Shown here: positions 55,721-64,000 of the stretch, piece after piece
How positions within the stretch are numbered: the stretch's first letter is position 1
How the letters are laid out: each line of letters starts with the position of its first letter
Source of the DNA: Trissonchulus latispiculum
Lineage: Eukaryota > Nematoda > Enoplea > Enoplida > Ironidae
Assembly: GCA_030248195.1 (NCBI GenBank)
Contig: JASAND010015681.1
Coordinates: 1-64,000 of the forward strand
Length of the DNA stretch: 64,000 nt
Reading direction: 5' to 3'
Program-made: the position numbers and the translations under genes
The notes under the pieces: model-generated
Database searches by the model: none
Seen by the model: only the letters and a program-made list of their open reading frames with translations
Told to the model about the DNA's origin: nothing

Positions 55721-56574
55721 TCTTGGACGCTAAACAATACTGTGATCTGTACTATAGTTTCTGTAATATAGCTATTCCAGTGATTTGGTTTGTACAGATA
55801 AGATAACTTGTACCATGTTATGTGCACTGTATGTAGTAACTTTGTATGGTGCTTCGCACCCTAAACTGACATGCGGGTAAGGAGTTGACCGTTAAACTTT
55901 GACGACTAATTGCTATTACGCATTCTTTACCTTTTCATTACTCTACTCAGTCAATCCATCCTTACTGATGTAGACTTAAAATTATCCGGTCGTCGGTCAA
56001 CCCTTCTGGGCCATGATGCCCACTAGAGGCTCCGGTTGCAGCTTCCGGGATTCACAGCTTCTGAACAAGTGCTGCACTGAAAATCCAAGGTTTACAACCT
56101 TAACAAAAACATGTTACAAAATGTTAGTTAAAAAATAACCAAAAATAAGTCGGCAGTCAAAAGAAGCTGTCACAAACTTGTTGTTTGAACTTTTTGTTTA
56201 TTTTGTATAGTTGTCCAACTGTAAATAAGATTTCTATTTGACAAAAGCATAAAATCCTACTATAAAAAGTAATATAAAGTTCAGAAAATCCAAAAATATC
56301 TGAAAACCTTTCTTAAAACATTCTTTTATTATTGTTATTGTGTATTGTCTGTTAGCTAAGTAATCTAACCGAATAGTGACCGATACCTTTGTCGAATGTT
56401 AGTATTACCTAGATAAACCAACGGAGATTAGAATGTTGATAGAGATGTACACAAACGAGACGTAACTGTTATGCATGGAGAGATATAACCCGCCTGGATT
56501 AGGGCCAAGTGATTTTTAGTCATAACTATGCGAATATGACCGATTTTGACTTCAGGTTTCGTGTCTAACCAGCC
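55721..56574 (+). other. Spacer before accessory ORF A with acceptor-like site
   Basis: AT-rich, no ORF of note. TTTTGACTTCAG ending at 56555 and CTAACCAG ending at 56572 are candidate 3' splice sites just before the ORF A start. Confidence 0.5.
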
Positions 56575-57237
56575 ATGGCTCCTAGAGCCCCCACCCGTTG
56601 CGCTCCTGCGCTTGATCGCGATCCCGCAGATGATACGCCGCCTGCGCCACTTACCTTGTACTGTCCGCTTGAGATGCGAGGTCCGTTTCGAGACTATGAT
56701 TGTTTGCCTGAAGGTTTAAAGATGCTGCGCGGAACTGTTGATATTTTTACTGATCCAGAAAAATATGATATGTTTGAGTCAAATAAACGAATACATTTGA
56801 CTAGCCCACAGGTTGCGCAAGTTGCTACACTAATATGTGCGGTATGTTTCTGGAGATTTGGTTTGAGTTACTACGGAGTGCCAGTAACTATTTATCCAGT
56901 AAGTGATGAAGTTCGTAAGTCCCGTTTACCTGCAAAACAATACTGTCGTTCGTCCGTGTCGTCGTATGGTGGTGGTATGTGTCGTTGTCCCAATATTAAT
57001 TGTCAAGCTGTAAGTGTGATTTTGTTGCAGCAACTGAGTGGTTGGCCCCTTGGCCTGGAATTTAGGGCACTGTCTAATAATACCGTGCGCGCGCTGCGCG
57101 AGGTCGTTGTCCAACTGTCCGAATACTTACCGTCTGATCTTTATGATTTTCGCATGCGTGTGGTGGGGGATAGCACAGATTATTACCCTAATATTTTAAG
57201 TTTTCCAGGAGTGCAGTGTGCCTATCGCCTCATTTAA
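56575..57237 (+). CDS. Accessory ORF A, 220 aa, Cys-rich, unknown function
   Basis: Starts at an ATG in good context (CAGCCATGG). A Pro/Asp-rich N-terminus precedes a conserved core with C88-x2-C91 in LICAVCFWRFGLSYYGVPV and CxCPNxxC at 136-143, then LPSDL near 185. The four cysteines C88, C91, C138 and C143 are also present in ORF B, suggesting a zinc-binding fold. I find no known family. It is likely translated from a spliced subgenomic mRNA and would be an accessory or regulatory protein of the element (inference). There is no signal peptide. Confidence 0.7.
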   Translation: MAPRAPTRCAPALDRDPADDTPPAPLTLYCPLEMRGPFRDYDCLPEGLKMLRGTVDIFTDPEKYDMFESNKRIHLTSPQVAQVATLICAVCFWRFGLSYYGVPVTIYPVSDEVRKSRLPAKQYCRSSVSSYGGGMCRCPNINCQAVSVILLQQLSGWPLGLEFRALSNNTVRALREVVVQLSEYLPSDLYDFRMRVVGDSTDYYPNILSFPGVQCAYRLI

Positions 57238-57392
57238 GTTCAGTTTGATCGGCAATTCTTTAGTTTACTATAGGAAAGAGTTCAGTTTAGTTCTAACCTT
57301 TAGTTTTGTCCTGTCCCTTTGCATTGTCATCTTTTGTGCTGCCTATGCTTGCAATTCGAGTTACTTCATAGTGGTATGTATATTTCAGAACC

Positions 57393-58142
57393 ATGTCTCA
57401 GAACCAGCTCAGCAACTATTTTTACATCTGGATGGACCAGTACGACAACCAGTCGGAGTTCAGCGACGTCTCCTCTGACGTCATCGAGATCGACCCTGAC
57501 AACGATGATGCCATGTCCACAGATTCTGCCATCTGTGTGACCTCTCCGTCCCTTCCCCCGCAGCCTGTTCAGCCCGTGGTTCGCATCTGGCAAAGCCACT
57601 ACAGTCCGCCGACCACCGCAGCGGAGACCATGGACGCCCCCTCCAGAGGACCGGAGCGGGAGCGAGTGACCCTGCCCCCTGAGCTGCGCCAATCCCACTA
57701 CGATGACTGGGTCTATACGTCCCCTGCCCACACTGAAGTCTACATCCCCCGGCGGCCCATCTCCATCCTGGGGCCGGAGGTAATTCCGATGAGCACGGTT
57801 CTTTGTTTAATGTGTTTTTGGAAATTTAAGTTGTCTTTTTACTGTGTGCCTTTTCAGTTCCTCCCCGCTCCCCTCACCCTTCAGTTTGAGAAGTTTCCCG
57901 CTAAGGCCCGCTTGCGAGAAGCTGTGCATGCGCTTCTCCCCCCTCTCCCCTCTGTTTTTCGTTGTCCCAACCGTTTGTGTGGTGATAAATGTGTTTTGGT
58001 TCTGTATGAGCACCCAAGTTGGGGCGCTTCCGGTCGCATGCCTTTTGACCGTCAGTTGCCTCCACTCATTTCTTTTCTGTTGAATGCCCTGCAACGCGCG
58101 CACCCACTCATGCCTGCTAACCTGTCTTCTCATCAGTTTTAA
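57393..58142 (+). CDS. Accessory ORF B, 249 aa, diverged duplicate of ORF A
   Basis: Starts four bases after TATATTTCAG, a good splice acceptor (57379-57388). The N-terminal ~120 residues are acidic and Pro/Ser-rich, unlike ORF A. The core aligns with ORF A: C138-x2-C141 in VLCLMCFWKFKLSFYCVPF, then FPAKA, CPNRLC at 191-196 and LMPANL near the end. A GT...AG segment of exactly 78 nt (57780-57857, T-rich) could be removed in frame and would delete the C-x2-C part. Since that part is conserved with ORF A it is probably coding. Function unknown; with ORF A it forms a tandem gene pair. Confidence 0.7.
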   Translation: MSQNQLSNYFYIWMDQYDNQSEFSDVSSDVIEIDPDNDDAMSTDSAICVTSPSLPPQPVQPVVRIWQSHYSPPTTAAETMDAPSRGPERERVTLPPELRQSHYDDWVYTSPAHTEVYIPRRPISILGPEVIPMSTVLCLMCFWKFKLSFYCVPFQFLPAPLTLQFEKFPAKARLREAVHALLPPLPSVFRCPNRLCGDKCVLVLYEHPSWGASGRMPFDRQLPPLISFLLNALQRAHPLMPANLSSHQF

Positions 58143-59938
58143 GTGCCTGTTGAACAATAGCTGACCACAGATCTCTAAAAAACGTGAAAAATAGCGAAGT
58201 TTTGAAGAAAATACACAGATTTGCATGATCAGTTTTTGAGAGTGTTTTACGATCGACGGAGATCACGGAAATCTCGTAGACGGCAGGTGAGAAGATTATA
58301 CAAATGAAGTTTTGGCTCTGTTCAGCTACTGTTCTGTCTGTGTCTGTTTTGCTGATTCATGTTTCAGTTGCACGTTTTGCCTGGTCTGACAGCCTGGATA
58401 GAGGTCCCACTTCCCCGCTGATACGGTTAGTTTACACCGGACCTGAGATTCCCTGTTCCCCCCGTGAGTTTGCTGTCACACCACGCATACACCACTGCAC
58501 CATACGCGACACTGATCTGTATTCTGCTAAGCGACATTGCTCACTGTTTTCTGTTTGCTGTTTACTGTTACTGAACTGTTTCTGATTAGCTGCACGAATT
58601 GAATTAAAACTGCGAATTCTGACTGATGAATGAAAACACGCGCCATTAAGAGTGATAAGAACGTTCCGTCGTTGAGATCTAAAAAGATAATAATTGAGCA
58701 ACAAGCATAAAAATCTGTGTTGTAGCTGTTTTCTGTCCGTGCGTGTCTGTACATATTTCAGCTGTTTCTCTGTCCTTTTTTCGGCTGTCAGGAGTGACTG
58801 TATCTGGACCATGCGATGCGGAGCCTCAGACTGTTCCGGATATTGAGTTTTACTGTTTTTCTGTTTACTAATTTTTGTCCTCTGTGTCTGTTTGTTGCAC
58901 CTAGAATCTGAAGTAGTTTAGCCTAACGAATGTTAACGTGCAGATGAGTTTTTGATGCATCGTTGAACCTAACCGCCAGTGAGCGCTAGTCTTGAGGAAG
59001 GCAAGCTGCTGAAACGTAACCTTACAGAAATTTGACTGAGGTTTCTTGATTTGAAAGAGATACTTGAATACTCAATGGGTTAGAGAAAGAGAAACTGAGT
59101 ACCTTGATTGATTGATTAATTGAACCGCAGAATGATCAGTTACTTATTACCCCATAAACTGTTTCTATACGATAACTCATTCCGTACATGGTTCTAATTC
59201 TAGGCTGTTTGCTCAGCAATGGTTTTTCTGTTTTTGGTCCGATGGTCGTCAGTTGGTCCGTGGTTCGATCCCTTTTTCTGAATCGGAAGTTCGCAGTTCG
59301 ATTCAGCACTATCATCAGTCACCAACGCTTGGACGCTTTTCTTCACATCTTTCAATCCTGACTCAACCGCTCACCCGCCAGAACCGTCTACAGAATACAT
59401 CCCTGTGGCGCCCCACGTCGGCATCCGCCGATTTCCCTGGCCGAAGGCACGCCTCACGCCTCGGTGAACACCCCTACCCCGCCAGTACCGTCTTCTCAGT
59501 CCAACGCCCGGCGTGAATCTCCCACGCCCGGCGCCTCCCACTGGAATCACTGTCCTCAGGGTGGCAAGCTTGCACCCACTTCCTCCTTGGCCGATGAGAA
59601 CTATGACCGGCCACTGCTTCTACTACCAGAACTACAGCCAGGAGCTCTGGCCGTTGCAGGTGTTCCTCCGGTCATCTCCCTGCACCACCACAGCTACTGA
59701 TTGCCACTACTACCTCACTGTCACCACGACCGACAAAATGATCAATATTAGACTGGAATCTATGAACTTTGCATTTGTATGTATTATCATTATCTGTACA
59801 GTTGAGTTGTCTAGGTTGGAGTTTTATTGTCATCTTAATTACCATTATGTAAACGACTTATCGATGCTGTGTTTACTTGCTTGTTTTACTACACTTCCCC
59901 CCCTAGTAAACGCCTACCACATTTTTTGCGGTGGAGAG
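58143..59938 (+). other. 3' internal region with possible small spliced ORFs
   Basis: A splice donor CAG/GTGAGA lies at 58286/58287 and acceptor-like TGTTTCAG and CATATTTCAG sites near 58369 and 58761. A 93-codon frame at 58304-58585 starts with a signal-peptide-like MKFWLCSATVLSVSVLLIHV, but may be intronic. A frame running to the LTR (59513-59983) contains two hydrophobic stretches (FAFVCIIIICTV, MLCLLACFTTLPPLV). None is confidently a gene. Confidence 0.35.
59925..59938 (+). promoter_or_regulatory. Polypurine-like tract of the 17.6-kb element
   Basis: GCGGTGGAGAG immediately precedes the 3' LTR; it is interrupted by one T, so only a weak match. Confidence 0.4.
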
Positions 59939-61446
59939 TGTGGAGGCAAGGAATTTCGTAATGTTACCCACGGGATAAACTAAAACTGGAATTAGCTGTT
60001 TGAATCAAGTATTGGAGCTGAGATTGATTTTAATTGGTATTGGAGCTGGCTTTGATTTTAATTTTATCTGTTGAATCTGTACTACTGTTTCTGTATTAGC
60101 TGGATCTGTCATGTCTGTTGTGAATCTTTTGTGAATTGCTGTGTTTGTATTAGCTAAGTTGGTGGATGACAATTTTGGTTTTTTGGTGACGATTTGGTCT
60201 TGATTCCTTGTACGATTGTTTTTGGGTGAAACTATTTTGGGTCTTTGTTGCTAAATGGATCTTTGTTAAGAATTGTGCAGTGGACCGAAAAGTTTAGATA
60301 AGATGCTATTCCTAAGAAATGATGGATTATTTTGTTTGCTGAGTTTTACCAAAATTTGGGATCTTATCACAGCAGGGTCCTGAGTGGGGTTAATACGTTC
60401 AAGTTTGGGAATTTTCGGAGCCCCACTCACCCCTTGAGCAAATATGCACGTCACATCTAAATGACGTTTCTCTTTACACTCAAAAACTCGCACGTGACAT
60501 CAAAGAACTACAGAGGAGGCCGAAAGGCCCGCCTCTCGCACGTCACACACGCTTGATTGACAGGTCTTCCCCAAAACCCCAAAAATTCTCCAAATTGAAA
60601 AACCAGTCGTGGTTGTGCTGGCGAGTCGAGAGGTACGCTATTTTTCTGCTCTTGTTGGACTTGTTGGATCTTGACCGAGGGCCCTACTAGGGAGAGACCG
60701 GTCTTCACTCGGAGATTTGTGTAGGTCAGTCAGGACCTGTCTGTTTTTAACCTTTATTGGCCAGCCACGACTCCCGTCTATTTTTACCGATTAACGCTAT
60801 CTGTGACTATTCGACCTTTCCTATTTTCCATTTCCCCCGCCGGAGGACCTGTCCTTGGAATTGCACGACGCAACTGGACAAGGGATAACCAAGGTAACAG
60901 GAATCTGTAAGTTGGTGGTAACTAACGGTCTAAAAACGGAGAATTGTGAGACTTTAAATGAGACGTCAAAAACTGAGGGAATTTAACAAGAAGCTAGTTT
61001 AACTTTCATCTTGATCCACTACCATCGCTTGTATCTTTGATGTGTATTTACTGTGTAATTGTACCTTCTCTGTGTGTCTACCTAGATATTTGTAACCTTG
61101 TATTGGTAAAATTGTAGATAACTATATTCATGTATAATTATAATTGTGACCACTTAATTAAACTAATAATTTAATTTAATTATTGCGTGAATCGGCTTTA
61201 CCTGCGCTTGAGCGAGAAAGAGAGTAGGCAGATCGATACTTAGATCGCCAGAAAATAGGAAATAACTGTGAACCGATTATCTGGATTTAATGCTAGTTAG
61301 TCTCATAGTATGACCCCTGTGTATGCCCTTGAATGACCAGGGAATAGTAAGTGTAGAACAAGTATTCGACGTAGATTTTCCTGGATGTGTGTCTAATCTG
61401 TAGAGAAAAGAGAATAAAACGACCCCCAAATAGCCTTTTCTTTACA
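59939..61446 (+). repeat. 3' LTR of the 17.6-kb element
   Basis: 1,508 bp, TGTG...TTTACA, followed by TATA (the TSD). Matches 43821-45300. Confidence 0.9.
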
Positions 61447-61576
61447 TATATTAACGTCCGTATTAACCAGTTGAAGTTTTGTTTTATGAGTAAACATTTA
61501 ATATTGTACATATAGTCCTATTCACTATGGCGTCATTTTAGTACAGTACAGTTATGACAAATCTTGACTTTCTCTT

Positions 61577-62120
61577 AGGGCCTATTTCTTTAAAGATTAA
61601 AATGGTCGGATTAAACGGATTAAAAATCAGCCAGATTAAAATTTTAATTGCTGTTTCTTTAATGCTGGATTAAACGGATTAAAATTAACTCGTTTAATCC
61701 GACCATTTTAATGTGCGGACTAACCTAGTGGATTTTAATCCATTTAATCTGCCATTAAAGAAAGAGCGATTAAAAGTTTTAATCCGCCAAGTTTAATCCG
61801 CGTAACTGCAAGAGGGTTAAAAACTAGTTGAAAATGCAGACGACGGATTAAACGGATTAAAATTAATCTTTAAAGACACAGCGATTAAGCAGGTCGGATT
61901 AAAATTAACTCGTTGATTTTTTAATCCGAAGTGTGAATAAAGAAACAGGATTAGATTAAAATTTTAATCCTAGGTGCATTAAAGAAATAGGATTAAATTT
62001 AATCCGTTTAACTCGTTTAACTCACTGGATTAAATTTTAATCCGTTTAATCCGAAGTGTTATTTCTTTAATGCGGATTAATTTTAATCTAATCCGTTTAA
62101 TCTTTAAAGAAATAGGGCCT
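61577..62120. mobile_element. Harbinger-like palindromic element, ~540 bp
   Basis: Ends GGGCCTATTTCTTTAAAGATT and the complement, each bordered by TTA. The interior consists of many GGATTAAA/TTTAATCC words in both orientations. A TWA 3-bp TSD with GG-starting TIRs is the PIF/Harbinger habit. Non-coding. Confidence 0.7.
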
Positions 62121-62164
62121 TAGTGATGTTTTAGGCACTCAGTGTGGCCGTGATACTAGCATTG

Positions 62165-62640
62165 AAGTTGTTTCAGGCACTGACAGAAACTGATACTGAA
62201 ACTGGTTTCAGGTTGTACAGGTTTCAGTTACTGACACTCAAACTGTTTTGGGAGGAGACCTGAAACTGATACTGAAACTGAAACTGAAACTATTTTAGGC
62301 CGTCGATTGAAGCTGAAATTAGTTTCCACGTAAACCTAATACTCGGAATGAAGTTTCAGTCTGTCCTCAACACATGAAGACTAGACGGTTTGAAGCAGCT
62401 ATTTCGTTAATATACCACAGTGGGAGTTGAAATAGCTGAATGTATGGCTTTATATTAATTTCTGAAGTCTATAACTTGAACTTTAGTTTAAAAGTATATA
62501 CTGAAACTGAAACTCAGCCAGAAACTAAAACTGTAACTGAAACTACTTTATGAAACAGAACCTGATACTATTTTCGTCCACCGACTAAACGTGGAACTGA
62601 AACTGAAACCAAAAAGTGTTACTAAAACAACAATACTCCC
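62165..62640. repeat. ACTGAA-type short repeats
   Basis: Irregular GAAACT/ACTGAA hexamers in clusters (62170-62300, 62500-62640), like 30195-30445. Confidence 0.65.
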
Positions 62641-63337
62641 TAATCTTAGCTTGATGCTTTGATTTAAGTTGAACACGTAGTTTAGGTCCAACGGGATCCC
62701 GCTAGTGTTTGAGGCCGGCCCGCAGGCCAACGACCTTCTCTCGCCGGTCGCGATGCAAATCAACAGTCAGAAATTTACAATTTAGAGCATTTCAGATTAA
62801 AATGAACTCCAAATCTGGTTCTTGTCTGGTTTGTGCAATCAGTGTACACGTACAACCTGAGTTGGTTGCGGGCCGCAGGTACCGTCAGCGATTAAAGCAC
62901 GCTTTCAGCGACTCATATATACTTGTGAACCAATAAAAATAAATGTTTGCGTGACTATGATACTGTAAGATTTTCGGTTTTCTTATTGAACACAGTTCCT
63001 GAGTTTGCAAGGTTAGAGACGTTTGCTTTATAAACCTAGAAATGTATTAAATTAGTTGAATCTAGTTGAATGAGTTTTCACAAATACTTATTTAGTTTTA
63101 ATAATAATCTGTTGCCAGATTGTGAATAAAAGTGTTCTTGTTTATGATTAAAAATAGGTCACTACGAACTAAAGCCAATATGCAGCGCTTCTACGAGGGC
63201 TGGTGGACCTAGAAGAAACCGTGGACAAGCCCGAACGGGAGGCGCCAGGCACCCTCGTACCCACGAAATTACGACCTTAGGAGAGAGAAGGGAAGAGGGA
63301 GGTTCAGCTTTTCACTCACCATTGAAAGTAAAAAAAA
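62641..63337. other. Intergenic sequence, no gene recognised
   Basis: A 75-codon open frame at 62709-62936 shows no domain. AATAAA words near 62934-62941 are present without an attached gene. Confidence 0.35.
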
Positions 63338-63412
63338 TGGCCCAGACGGGATTCGAACCACGGCCCTTTTGTTCCCGGACAGACGTGCTAACCCACTACA
63401 CGACAGGGTCAT
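63338..63412 (-). repeat. tRNA-derived sequence with T8 terminator
   Basis: The minus strand has a box A-like region (TCGTGTAGTGGGTTAGC), box B (GGTTCGAATCCC), partial acceptor pairing (GACCCTG with CTGGGCC) and a run of T immediately after it, which could end Pol III transcription. The anticodon stem pairs poorly, so a SINE head or pseudogene is more likely than a working tRNA. Confidence 0.5.
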
Positions 63413-63582
63413 CAGCTGAACTACCACATCAGGCTTATCAATCTTTCCTATGAGTACTTCCCTTACAAATATAGGCACAGGAACAGCGACAAGTAACCAG
63501 GAACGGGACATGAGCAGAAACAAAATAGTGGTCTGCTTTTCAGAAAAAGAGCGGAAGCCTAATTTTAGGAATAGGAGCAAAA

Positions 63583-64000
63583 ACTGGGTTCAAGAGCAGG
63601 ATCGGAGCCCTATTTTCGCGAACCGGAAGGAAATCCATTTTCAGGAGCAGGACCGAAAACAGAGGTTTGTTTGCAGCAACCACAATTAATTTCAGTGGCA
63701 GGAACGAGAGTCTAATTTCAAATTCGCGGGGCGAAAAAATTTTGCGAGTATCTTGCGGACATCACTTGTCTGCGGGCCGCGGGGCGAGGCGGTTACCCGT
63801 TCTGCGAGCCGCGGGCTGGGACGGGTAGCAAACATCCGACCCGTGACCAACTCTACGCAGGCAGACAAGTGATGTCCGCAAGATACTAGCAAAATTTATT
63901 CGCCCCGGCGAATTTGAAATTAGACTTTCGTTCCTGCTACTGAAAATGGATTTCCTTCCGGTTCGGGAAAATAGGGCTCCGATCCTGCTCTTGAACCCAG
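63583..64000. repeat. Foldback element cut by the window end
   Basis: CTGGGTTCAAGAGCAGGATC at 63583 is matched by its complement ending at base 64000, with internal arms (GCGAGTATCTTGCGGACATC and complement) around ~63800. The palindrome almost certainly continues past the window. Confidence 0.7.

Larger units (their letters stand above)
43821..61446 (+). mobile_element. 17.6-kb Ty3/Gypsy-like, Env-bearing LTR retroelement
   Basis: Two ~1.5-kb LTRs (TGTG...TTTACA) enclose a 14.6-kb interior and are bordered by a 4-bp TSD, TATA (43817-43820 and 61447-61450). The contents, in order, are a splice-donor-like site, a single giant gag-env-protease-protease-RT-RNase H-integrase-OTU frame, two duplicated accessory ORFs and a 3' region with possible small ORFs. 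RT and integrase motifs place it with Ty3/Gypsy (Metaviridae-like). The ~9.8-kb frame without a stop argues for a recently active copy, although the OTU domain is interrupted by a frame change. It is an endogenous virus-like element; no infectivity is implied. Confidence 0.92.

Noticed and set aside
58304..58585. 93-codon frame with signal-peptide-like start in the giant element
   Set aside because: Lies between a strong donor (58287) and acceptor-like sites, so it may be intronic; mentioned but not called as a gene.

Overview
The window is animal nuclear DNA, probably from an invertebrate with a repeat-rich genome. It has a spliced minus-strand gene with GT-AG introns, Ty3/Gypsy-type LTR retrotransposons with target-site duplications, many palindromic DNA-transposon relics (MITEs), tRNA-derived sequences and a satellite array. 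The species cannot be named from sequence alone, and there is no sign of bacterial operons.

Layout. 1-6.6 kb: intergenic DNA with hAT-, Mutator- and piggyBac-like non-autonomous elements and one tRNA-Thr(AGT)-like gene. 6.6-12.1 kb: a ~117-bp satellite array, then divergent monomers in alternating orientation, ending in a long (CA)n tract. 12.3-42.6 kb: one minus-strand host gene that I assembled from nine exons. Every exon phase agrees and the model encodes 664 aa: a Ser/Pro/Gln-rich protein with a basic nuclear-localisation-like cluster and two C-terminal C2H2 zinc fingers. Its first coding exon (Met-Glu-Ser-Asn) exists in four copies at 36.4, 39.8, 40.2 and 42.6 kb. Each copy has an ATGCAAAT octamer 110-125 bp upstream, and the copies arose from an old tandem duplication. 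Its largest intron carries a complete 10.1-kb LTR element (18432-28557, TSD CTTG) that has lost most of pol.

43.8-61.4 kb: a 17.6-kb LTR retroelement (LTRs 43821-45300 and 59939-61446, TSD TATA), the most unusual object here. One uninterrupted 3,273-codon frame encodes Gag, an Env-like class I fusion glycoprotein, two tandem retropepsin domains, reverse transcriptase, RNase H and integrase, and then enters an OTU cysteine-protease domain. The end of the OTU domain lies in the -1 frame across a C6 tract. Env lies between Gag and Pol instead of downstream of Pol. Two accessory ORFs (56575-57237 and 57393-58142) follow. They are diverged duplicates of each other with a shared C-x2-C plus CPNxxC pattern, and each sits just behind a splice-acceptor-like site. 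A strong splice donor lies just upstream of the gag start.

61.4-64 kb: a Harbinger-like palindrome, ACTGAA-type repeats, a tRNA-derived sequence and the beginning of a foldback element cut by the window edge.

The host gene and the 10.1-kb element are physically interleaved, and the giant element lies about 1.2 kb upstream of the most distal alternative first exon, so its LTR could affect that promoter. All domain calls rest on motifs read by eye; no database search was run.
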